A stretch of DNA of 14,199 bases, taken from positions 1 through 14,199 of the forward strand of contig DASYAE010000291.1 of assembly GCA_036501535.1 (NCBI GenBank). The letters are read 5' to 3'. Below, piece after piece: positions 1-6,480 of the stretch. The translations under genes and the position numbers were made by a program. Positions within the stretch are counted from its first letter, which is position 1; the number at the start of each line of letters is the position of its first letter. Under the pieces are notes generated by a model. The model was not told where the DNA came from. It saw only the letters and a list, made by a program, of their open reading frames with translations, and did no database searches. This DNA is from DASYAE01 sp036501535. GTDB taxonomy: Bacteria > Actinomycetota > Actinomycetes > Streptomycetales > Catenulisporaceae.

Positions 1-147
1 CTCCCGACCCCGCCAGCCTGCTACCGGGCCTCCTGACAGCTACCCGGACCGGACTTCCACCGGCAAGCGACGACGAGCTTGCGGGTCAGTCATTAACCAG
101 ACATTCGATCAATTTCCCTTCCCTACTGGACGCACAGGAGAACCACG

Positions 148-633
148 ATGCCCCTGCTCAAGCCCGGCGACCCGTTCCCCGAACTGCCGATCAAGACCGT
201 CGGCGGCACGACGCTCACGCTGCCCGTCGCGTTCGCCGGCGACTTCGCCACCGTGCTGTTCTACCGCGGCTCCTGGTGCCCGTACTGCAACGCGCAACTG
301 CGCGCCTTCCAACGCGCTGAGCAGGCGCTGACGCAGGCGGGCATCCGTGTGGCGGCCCTATCCGTCGACGACGAGGCGACCACCGAGCAGTTGGTCGCCA
401 AGCACGGCCTGACCTTCTCCGTCGGCCACAGCGCCGACGCGCACGCCGTCGCCGCGCTGACCGGCGCCTTCGTCAACCCCGACCCGGTCTACCTGCAGTC
501 CACCGGCTTCCTGCTGAACCCGTCTGGCCGCGTCGTGGTCAGCGTGTACTCCAGCGGCGCCATCGGACGGCTGCTGCCCGACGACGTCATCGGCATGGTT
601 CGCTACCTGCGTGAACACGCCGCAACCGACTGA
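148..633 (+). CDS. Peroxiredoxin-like (AhpC/TSA, thioredoxin-fold) protein
   Basis: This 161-residue protein should reduce peroxides or act as a thiol-disulfide oxidoreductase in the cytosol; no signal peptide is visible. The peroxiredoxin-like signature RGSWCPYCNAQL spans residues 40-51, with Cys44 as the peroxidatic candidate and Cys47 as a nearby resolving cysteine. The CxxC spacing resembles the peroxiredoxin-like/bacterioferritin comigratory group more than typical 2-Cys Prx. The N-terminal strand motif (PGDPFPELPI) and the later GFLLNPSGRVV strand also fit the fold. The ATG at 148 is preceded by AGGAG at 137-141 at good spacing. The gene converges on the downstream marR. What its substrate is cannot be read from the sequence. 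The fold assignment is confident, the exact subfamily less so. Confidence 0.9.
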   Translation: MPLLKPGDPFPELPIKTVGGTTLTLPVAFAGDFATVLFYRGSWCPYCNAQLRAFQRAEQALTQAGIRVAALSVDDEATTEQLVAKHGLTFSVGHSADAHAVAALTGAFVNPDPVYLQSTGFLLNPSGRVVVSVYSSGAIGRLLPDDVIGMVRYLREHAATD

Positions 634-659
634 TCGGCCCGGGATGCTCCTGCGTACCG

Positions 660-675
660 CGGGCGCATGCGCCCG
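660..675. terminator. Perfect palindrome between convergent genes
   Basis: CGGGCGCATGCGCCCG is a perfect 16-bp palindrome, 7 bp per arm around AT. It lies between the stop of the peroxiredoxin-like gene and the stop of the convergent marR. There is no T-tract, which is normal for actinobacterial terminators. A bidirectional terminator is inferred from position and stem strength only. Confidence 0.45.
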
Positions 676-723
676 GTCGCGCGGCTCGCTCGGGCTTGGT
701 GCGATGCCGGTCTCGGGTGCGCT

Positions 724-1218
724 TTAGTGCCAGCCGGGCAGACTCGGCAGCCCGGCTTCGGGCTCGCCGCCGGCCTCGGTGAACGCGGTGAGCGCGGCGA
801 CCAGGTCTTCTCGCTGGCCGGCGGGCATGGTGGCGACGATGCGGGCGAGCTCTTGTCGTCGTGCCTCGGTAGCCTGGCGCACCGTCTGCCATCCGGCACC
901 GGTCAGCCGCACCAGCACCTCACGCCGCTTGGCCGGGTTGGCGATCTTCTCCACCATGCCGGCCTGCGAGAGCCGCTCGATCATGCGCAGCGCGGTGGAG
1001 GGGTTGACCTCCAGCCGCTCGGCCAGGCCGGCCAGGCTGGAAGGGCCCCGGGAGTCGAGCACCACCAGCAGCCGGAACTGCGGCAGGGTCAACGTGTCCT
1101 CGACATCGGCCAGCGACTTCGCCGCGATGGCGACCAGCAGCCGCGAGGCGGTCAACAGGGCGGTGACCACCTTGTCGAGGTCGTCCGGGCTGCCGGTGGC
1201 GCGATTCGTGGTCGACAC
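724..1218 (-). CDS. MarR-family transcriptional regulator
   Basis: This 164-residue protein is a dimeric winged-helix DNA-binding regulator of the MarR family. Residues 44-55 (LTLPQFRLLVVL) match the conserved helix before the HTH. Residues 61-91 (SLAGLAERL, then STALRMIERLSQAGMVEK) form the helix-turn-helix and recognition helix. The wing follows around residues 93-109 (KRREVLVRLTGAG), where many relatives carry a DxRD sequence; here it reads NPAKRR. N- and C-terminal helices should form the dimer interface. No conserved redox cysteine is visible, so an OhrR-type thiol sensor is unlikely. The GTG at 1218 has an AAAGG Shine-Dalgarno upstream on the minus strand. Whether it controls the convergent peroxiredoxin-like gene is unknown; more likely targets are itself or a gene beyond its own promoter. 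Confidence 0.92.
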   Translation of the reverse strand: MSTTNRATGSPDDLDKVVTALLTASRLLVAIAAKSLADVEDTLTLPQFRLLVVLDSRGPSSLAGLAERLEVNPSTALRMIERLSQAGMVEKIANPAKRREVLVRLTGAGWQTVRQATEARRQELARIVATMPAGQREDLVAALTAFTEAGGEPEAGLPSLPGWH

Positions 1219-1657
1219 CGCACCTTTCTACCGGGTGAACACCTCCCGCGCACACCACACGCCGCGCCACGCATCCCGGCACTACCCGCGTCAGACAGCC
1301 CGACTGACACGGCGCCAACTGGCCGGCCACGGCACTCGTCGTGGCCGGCGGCGTGACGGGCTGCTCGGCCCACCGCAGTCCCGGCGATCAATCGGCCCAC
1401 GCAGCACAACTGCGCACTGCTCTCCCGCACATCCTGCGGGAAGTAGCGGTCTGGCACGCAGGAACCAGCGACTCAGCGTGTTTCACATCGCGCACCGCCG
1501 CCATCGGCGAGAGGGCCGCCGAGCCGGGTCATGATGGTCAGGCTGTGTCGATGCCCCGGATCCGCAGCCACGAGGCGGAGGCGTCACCGCGAAGCGCGGT
1601 GACCAGCCAGGTCCTCCGCTGCATTCCTTCGAGAACCCGGGGCGAGGACACGGCGCG
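1219..1657. other. Gene-free stretch with hairpins and a possible coding remnant
   Basis: I see no intact gene here. There is a strong hairpin at 1322-1349, a smaller one at 1424-1440 (CCCGCA / TGCGGG), and a 9-bp perfect stem with a 3-nt loop at 1583-1603 (GTCACCGCG / CGCGGTGAC). On the minus strand, 1538-1651 is a 37-codon frame with strong GC3 bias ending LRGDASASWLRIRGIDTA then stop. It may be the C-terminal remnant of a lost gene, but I do not recognise it. The marR promoter should lie just right of 1218. Confidence 0.4.
1322..1349. terminator. 10-bp inverted repeat, possible terminator
   Basis: GCCGGCCACG (1322-1331) and CGTGGCCGGC (1340-1349) pair perfectly around an 8-nt loop. The hairpin is about 100 bp upstream of the marR start on the minus strand. 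It could end transcription arriving from the right and insulate marR. No T-tract is present, so this rests on stem strength alone. Confidence 0.35.
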
Positions 1658-1694
1658 TCATGCTTGTTCATGCTGGCAATAGTCACGGTATATT
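1658..1694 (+). promoter_or_regulatory. Second copy of the direct-repeat promoter
   Basis: TCATGCT occurs at 1658-1664 and 1668-1674, a direct repeat with a 10-bp period. It is followed by TATATT at 1689-1694. TTCATG (1667-1672) and TATATT are 16 bp apart and could serve as -35 and -10. The same arrangement precedes the intact gene at 10812, with the same 15-nt distance from the -10 to the ATG. A regulator bound to the direct repeat would overlap the -35. Confidence 0.5.
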
Positions 1695-1709
1695 GCGTAA
1701 CGTGACGGC

Positions 1710-1971
1710 ATGTCGATGTCGGGGTCCTCGCACGCCGCATCACTCGCTGATCCCGGCGAGTGGCCGAGCAACGGCAGCAAGCAGGAACGCCGACAGCCGG
1801 CGGCCGAGTTCCGGGAGGAACATCGTCACGTCTCCGCCACGAGCAGACTCCAGCTCGTGGAATCGGAACCCGACAAGACAAGTGACAAGTGACGAGCGGT
1901 CGGATTTACGTATTTTAGTCACCCTCGCCGAGCACTCGGCCACGTGGGCCGGCCGCGCCGCCGTCTTCTGA
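1710..1971 (+). pseudogene. Decayed paralogue of the antitoxin-like gene at 10812
   Basis: This is a broken copy of the first gene of the 10.8-kb module. From AASLAD onward, 33 of 51 aligned residues match the intact protein by hand count, including GEW, SNGS, AEF, EEH/EEY-RH and ESEPD. A perfect 7-bp tandem duplication (ACAAGTG at 1878-1884 and 1885-1891) shifts the frame and creates a TGA at 1890-1892. Skipping 7 bases restores TSDERSD and then TLAEHSATWAGRAA, matching GDERWD and ALAEHLAAQVDRAA. The restored frame stops at 1971, well short of the intact 127 residues, so the C-terminal third is missing. The start is 2 codons longer than in the intact copy. No nucleotidyltransferase partner follows. 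It may be transcribed but should not give a full product. Confidence 0.8.
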
Positions 1972-2042
1972 TCGCAGAGTGCTGTAACTTTGGGTGACCG
2001 GCAGCGCGCCGGTGCCAGGGCTCTCATCGCGAGCGGGGTTTG

Positions 2043-4721
2043 ATGCTTACTGATTTCGTCGACCGCGTCGAGGACATCGCCGCGTTGGAGGCGATCGTGG
2101 ACGCGCTGGCCGAAGGCCGGGGCGGGGCCCTCCTCGTCGAGGGGCTCTCCGGCATAGGCAAATCCTCGTTGCTCACCCATTTCGCCCAGCAGGTCGCCGG
2201 GGAGTCCGGCCGACCGGGACCGCGCGTCGCCCTCGTCCGCTGCCTGCCGGGCATCGGGGCCGGACTGGCGTACGGCCCCGTGGTGGACGTCCTGCTGACC
2301 CTGCGGGAGCAGCCGACGTCCCGCCCGACGCGGCTGCGGCGCGTGTTCGCAGCCGCGGGTCGCGGGGCCGCGCGGTCGGCGCCCGAGCTGCTCTCCACGA
2401 TCGTGCCCGGACTCGGAGCGGTGTGGACGGTGGGACGGGAGGTCACCGAGGCCGCGCTCAGCTCGGGGTCGATGCCGTTCGACAGCCTCCTGCCGTTCCA
2501 GCTGGGCGCAGCCGTGCAGATCGTCGAGGCGCTGGTCTCGGCAGCGCGCTCGGGGCCGCCCGCGCTCGTGATCGTCGACGACGTCCAGTACATGGACCCC
2601 AGCAGCCTGCTCATCGTGGACATGCTGCTCAGGCGGGTGGTGTCGGAGCCGCTGGCGCTGGTGCTCAGCCGCGCGACGGGCGGTACCCCGGACGCTCAGG
2701 CCGCAACGGTCGACGCGTTGCTGCGCCGGTGGGCGGCGGACGGGCTGCTGCGTCGGCGGTGGCTGTCGGGGCTGCCCGGGGACGCCGTCGCCGAGCTGGT
2801 TCGCCGCCGCCATCCGGTGGCGCCCGCCGGCCTGTCGGCGCGGCTGTCCGGGATGACGGGCGGGCATCCTCTGTTCGTCTCGCTCTGCCTTGACGAGTGG
2901 ACACCGGACGCGGGGGCCGAGATCGCACTGCCGCGGAGCCTGGCCGAGTTCGTCGAGCAGCGGCTGCGCTCGCTGGAGGAGCGGGACCGGCGCCTGATCG
3001 AGATCGCGGCGGTGCAGGGAGCGACCTTCCTGTCCCGAGTCGTGGCCGAAGTCGCCGGAGAACCGCACGACCTGGTCATCGAACGGTTGCGTCAGACGGC
3101 GCGGGCGCAGCGGCTGATCGTCGCGCAGCAGCCGCCCGCCTGGGCGCAGGAGGAGGCGTCGGACTGCTACCGGTTCGAGCATCCGGCGTTGTGCGAGGTG
3201 GTGTACGGGCTGCAGACCTCCGAGCAGCGCCGTTCGCGGCACGCGCGGGTCGCCGCGGCGCTGACGGCGGGCGAGGGGAGCCGGTCGGGACTGGAGCGGC
3301 GGCTGGAGATCGCCCGTCACCTGGAACGCAGCGGCCCGCCGTGCGCGCAGGCCAGCGCCGATGCGCACTACTCGCTGGCGCGGTCGGCCGCGACGGACGG
3401 GCTGTCCTTCGCCGAGGCCGAGAGGCACTGCGAGATCGCCATCGCCGCGGCCCGCGCGGTCCCGCCGGACCGGGACGGGCGGGACCGGCGCCTCGTGGAG
3501 GCGATCGAACTGCTGCTGTCCCTCACCGAGGTGCGCTGGCGCGGACAGCACCGCCCCGCGGGCGGCCCGGACATCGACGCGCTGGCGGCCGAAGCGGAGC
3601 AGGCCGCGGCGCGGTGCGGCTCGCCGGCGCTGGTCGCCCGGACCGCGCTGCTCCGGGGCAAGACCTTGATGGCCACGCGCGGGCTCGAACCGTCGCTGGA
3701 GAAGCTGCGCGAGGCGGCCGACCGGGCGGAGGAACTCGGCGATCCGGTCGCGCTGTTCGTCGCGACGGTCGAGTACGGCCGCCAGGTCTCCAAACGCGAC
3801 CTGGCCGAGGGCCTGGCCCGGCTGCTGGACGCCGAGCGGATGTACGCCTCGAAGCCGGAGTTGGGCGAGCGCAACGACCCGGTCATGCAGCACGCGCGGA
3901 ACCTCGGCGAGATGCAGCTCGGTGTCACCCTCTTCGACTCCGGGCGGCTGGGCGAGGCGCTGGCGCGCCTGGAACGGTGCGCGCGGCGGCTGCGCGGGGA
4001 GCGGCTGAACGCGGAGCTGCCCATAGCGCTCAACTACCTGGCCCAGATCCGTATCGCGCTCGGCGCGGGGCGCGAGGCCGAGGAGGCTCTGCGCGAGGCG
4101 CTCGCGCTGGAGGCGGAGCGGGGCGGGGACAGCGGATGGCATGCGTACAACACCGCTCTGCTGGCCCTCGTGCTCTCGGTCGATCCGGACCGCCTGGACG
4201 CGGCGCTCGACCTGGCCGAGACCGGCTGGTCGGAGACCGAACGCACCTGGCTGGCGAACCTGGTGCCGATCGTGCGCAACCTCTACGCCGAGGTGTCGAT
4301 CGCGGCGGCGGCGCACCGGCCCGAGCTGCTCGACCAAGCAGAACGGCTCGCCGTCGACACCTGTGTCGAATCCCGGCGCAGCGGCATGGTGCGCAGCGAG
4401 ATCGCCGCGTTCTCTCTGCGCGGCCGGATCAGTCTGCTGCGCGGCAACCCGTCGGCCGCGCGGTCCTCGGCCCTCCAGGCTGTGCGGATTCTCGAGGAGG
4501 TCGGTGATATGCCCGCGCTGCGCACGGAGGAGGTGCTGTTCCATGCGGCCGAGGCGTTGCGCGCGGACGGCGCCGGCGAAGCGGCGAACGAGCTACTGGA
4601 GCGCGCCCGGACCGTCGTGCGCGGCAAGGCCGACCGCATCGACGATCCGGGACTGCGGGGAGGATTCCTCGAACGGGTTCCGCTGAACCGGGCGATCCTC
4701 GGCGACCGACCGCCCGCATGA
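2043..4721 (+). CDS. STAND/LAL-type ATPase with TPR-like C-terminus
   Basis: This 892-residue protein resembles the ATPase and TPR parts of large LuxR (LAL) regulators. The opening FVDRVEDIAALEAIVDAL is the usual pre-ATPase motif. Walker A is GLSGIGKSS at residues 34-42 and Walker B is LVIVDDVQYMD at 175-185. A sensor-like strand LALVLSRATGG lies at 204-214. From about residue 300 the protein is helical, with many LARxA/EAEEALREAL-type helices fitting TPR-like repeats. It ends GGFLERVPLNRAILG, a tail typical of such proteins. No LuxR HTH is present, so it is not itself a normal LAL activator; it may be a signalling or scaffold ATPase. The ATG at 2043 follows a weak SD (GAGCGGGG). A QueD-like gene starts 61 bp downstream and is probably co-transcribed. 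A long open frame on the opposite strand is a GC-bias shadow. Confidence 0.88.
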   Translation: MLTDFVDRVEDIAALEAIVDALAEGRGGALLVEGLSGIGKSSLLTHFAQQVAGESGRPGPRVALVRCLPGIGAGLAYGPVVDVLLTLREQPTSRPTRLRRVFAAAGRGAARSAPELLSTIVPGLGAVWTVGREVTEAALSSGSMPFDSLLPFQLGAAVQIVEALVSAARSGPPALVIVDDVQYMDPSSLLIVDMLLRRVVSEPLALVLSRATGGTPDAQAATVDALLRRWAADGLLRRRWLSGLPGDAVAELVRRRHPVAPAGLSARLSGMTGGHPLFVSLCLDEWTPDAGAEIALPRSLAEFVEQRLRSLEERDRRLIEIAAVQGATFLSRVVAEVAGEPHDLVIERLRQTARAQRLIVAQQPPAWAQEEASDCYRFEHPALCEVVYGLQTSEQRRSRHARVAAALTAGEGSRSGLERRLEIARHLERSGPPCAQASADAHYSLARSAATDGLSFAEAERHCEIAIAAARAVPPDRDGRDRRLVEAIELLLSLTEVRWRGQHRPAGGPDIDALAAEAEQAAARCGSPALVARTALLRGKTLMATRGLEPSLEKLREAADRAEELGDPVALFVATVEYGRQVSKRDLAEGLARLLDAERMYASKPELGERNDPVMQHARNLGEMQLGVTLFDSGRLGEALARLERCARRLRGERLNAELPIALNYLAQIRIALGAGREAEEALREALALEAERGGDSGWHAYNTALLALVLSVDPDRLDAALDLAETGWSETERTWLANLVPIVRNLYAEVSIAAAAHRPELLDQAERLAVDTCVESRRSGMVRSEIAAFSLRGRISLLRGNPSAARSSALQAVRILEEVGDMPALRTEEVLFHAAEALRADGAGEAANELLERARTVVRGKADRIDDPGLRGGFLERVPLNRAILGDRPPA

Positions 4722-4782
4722 GCCGTACTAGAGTGCAACAGCTGGGCGAACAGCTCCCCGCCGGGAGGGAGGCCGGGTCGGC

Positions 4783-5157
4783 GTGCTGACGATCGGCAAG
4801 GAGTTCCACTTCTCGGCCAGCCATGTCCTGGACCTGCTGCCCGCCTGGCACCAGTGCGCCCGGATGCACGGCCACAACTACGTCGTGGTCCTGGAGCTGT
4901 CGGCGGCGCCCGAGGACCTGACCGAGGCCGGATTCGTCCGCGACTACGGCGACCTGGACGAGTTCAAGAAGTGGATCGACGACACCCTCGACCACCGGCA
5001 CCTCAACGAGACGATGGAGGGATCGCCGTCGGCGGAGAACCTGGCGATGTGGATCTACGCCACCTGGATCGGCCGCTACCCCGAGCTGACCGCCGTGAGG
5101 GTCTGCGAGACCCCGAAGACGTGGGCGGTCTACCGGCCGGAGGCACAGTCGCGGTGA
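4783..5157 (+). CDS. 6-pyruvoyl-tetrahydropterin synthase / QueD family protein
   Basis: This 124-residue protein belongs to the family that converts dihydroneopterin triphosphate to 6-carboxy- or 6-pyruvoyl-tetrahydropterin (T-fold enzymes). Zinc ligands are His14 (FSASH), His29 and His31 (ARMHGHNY). Cys25 is placed as the catalytic cysteine. The DHRHLN motif (residues 70-75) and the ETPKTW glutamate (E109) are also conserved, so the enzyme looks intact. The GTG at 4783 follows GGAGG at 4768-4772, a slightly long spacing. Known partners queC and queE are not in the window, so whether it serves queuosine-type 7-deazaguanine synthesis, folate-type pterins or something else is open. Its tight position behind the ATPase suggests a joint role. 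I leave the symbol empty because QueD versus PTPS cannot be decided here. Confidence 0.9.
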   Translation: MLTIGKEFHFSASHVLDLLPAWHQCARMHGHNYVVVLELSAAPEDLTEAGFVRDYGDLDEFKKWIDDTLDHRHLNETMEGSPSAENLAMWIYATWIGRYPELTAVRVCETPKTWAVYRPEAQSR

Positions 5158-5268
5158 GAACGGCCTCCATGCCGATCGGCCCAGCGGCCGTACCCGGCGC
5201 GGGTCCCGGGTTCGACCCGGCCACCGGCTGAGCGCCGACCGCTGCTCGGCCGCCGCCGGCGGCACGCG

Positions 5269-5481
5269 TCAACTCGCAGCCGCGGCCGGGGCCGTCGACC
5301 GCGGTACCGGGGCGCGGCGCGAACCGGGTGAGCCGGGGGCGGCGCTCAGCTCGCCGCCCCCGTCGGCCAGGAGGCGGCTGGCGCCGGCGTCCCACACCAT
5401 CAGCAGGGCACTGACCGTGTGCTCCAGCGGGCTGTGCGCGAGCTCGTAGTGGGCAGCCGCGCTCACGCCGGAGTGCGCCAC
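5269..5481 (-). CDS. Short hypothetical protein or remnant
   Basis: A 70-codon minus-strand frame starts at GTG 5481 and can extend open to 5568. Its codons have strong GC3 bias, and the segment AAAHYELAHSPLEHTVSALL looks like a real helix. The C-terminus is Ala/Pro/Ser-rich and low in structure. I do not recognise the family, and no good Shine-Dalgarno precedes either start. It lies between the QueD-like gene and an ABC-ATPase remnant, so it may be another fragment of decayed DNA. It could also be nothing. Confidence 0.3.
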   Translation of the reverse strand: MAHSGVSAAAHYELAHSPLEHTVSALLMVWDAGASRLLADGGGELSAAPGSPGSRRAPVPRSTAPAAAAS

Positions 5482-5653
5482 CGTGCTGCTCGGCCGGACC
5501 GGCAAGGTGTGAGAGCCACGCAGCCACCCCCGATCACAAACGACCCCGCACGGATCGGGACCAAACACGATACGCGAAGCTCGACGGCACCCCTCAATAG
5601 CGTTCCGCCCCGAAACGTCGCGAGCCGTACGGCAGGGTAGCGGACAGCATCGA

Positions 5654-5851
<198 letters not shown>

Positions 5852-5877
5852 GCGGCACCGCGAACACCCGCCGACCG

Positions 5878-6330
5878 GTGATCGCCGCGCTCGCGGTGAC
5901 CGCCGTGACCACCGCGCTGCTCTGCGCCGCCTGCTCCGCGTCGACACCGGCCCCCTCCCTGACCGTGACCGGTGCGGTCGTCGTCGAACCCGTGACGAGC
6001 GGTGATCCGGCCACCGCCTACTTCACCATTGACATCCACACCTCCTCCACCGACAGCCTGATCTCGGTGACCAGCCCCGTCAGCACACACATAGTCCTGA
6101 ACAACACGGGCAGCGCGGGCTCGACCGCCGCACCGATCGCCGCGCCGGCCCAGACATCAACCGCTCTGACGCCCTTCGGCCCCGACGTGTGTGTCTTCGA
6201 CCCCGCCACGCTGCATCCCGGCGCCTTCGTGCAGCTGGACCTGCAGTTTAAGAACGCAGGCACCATCGCCGTACAGGCCGCGATGCGCACCGCCGCACGG
6301 TCCGCCGGCGGCCGATCACCAAGCTCGTGA
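5878..6330 (+). CDS. PCuAC-like exported protein, N-terminus probably truncated
   Basis: This is a 150-residue exported-type protein. After a hydrophobic segment (residues 1-15, IAALAVTAVTTALL) comes Cys16/Cys19, a weak lipobox (LCAAC). The body has the shape of the PCuAC (DUF461) copper-chaperone fold: AYFTIDIHTSSTDSLISV (47-64), then HPGAFVQLDLQFKNAGTIAV (113-132). The usual His/Met copper ligands are not visible; VCVFDP occupies the corresponding place, so copper binding is doubtful. The GTG at 5878 gives a signal without a basic n-region and has no SD. Upstream the same frame reads NTRRPVIAALAV, which looks like a natural basic n-region, but runs straight into the antisense ABC remnant. 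I infer that the true start and promoter were lost at that junction. It may be a silent gene. Confidence 0.6.
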   Translation: MIAALAVTAVTTALLCAACSASTPAPSLTVTGAVVVEPVTSGDPATAYFTIDIHTSSTDSLISVTSPVSTHIVLNNTGSAGSTAAPIAAPAQTSTALTPFGPDVCVFDPATLHPGAFVQLDLQFKNAGTIAVQAAMRTAARSAGGRSPSS

Positions 6331-6480
6331 GCATTCGTCTCGGCCGAGCCCCCAACTTCGGCGAAGAGTGAGCGGACGCGGTGCAGTAGGACGCGCGGCC
6401 CGGCGCCCGCGGCGGCGCATGTCTGGATACTGTGTCCGTCGGGCGGCCGGACGGCCGCCGCGCGAGCCGAGGGAGGCCTG

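Noticed and set aside
667..1534. Long plus-strand frames opposite marR
   Set aside because: The products are low-complexity and Arg/Gly-rich, and the MarR frame on the minus strand carries clear motifs.
1740..4544. 934-codon open frame on the minus strand
   Set aside because: It lies antisense to the STAND ATPase, has a compositionally biased Arg/Pro/Gln-rich product with no motif, and is explained by GC-rich codon bias.
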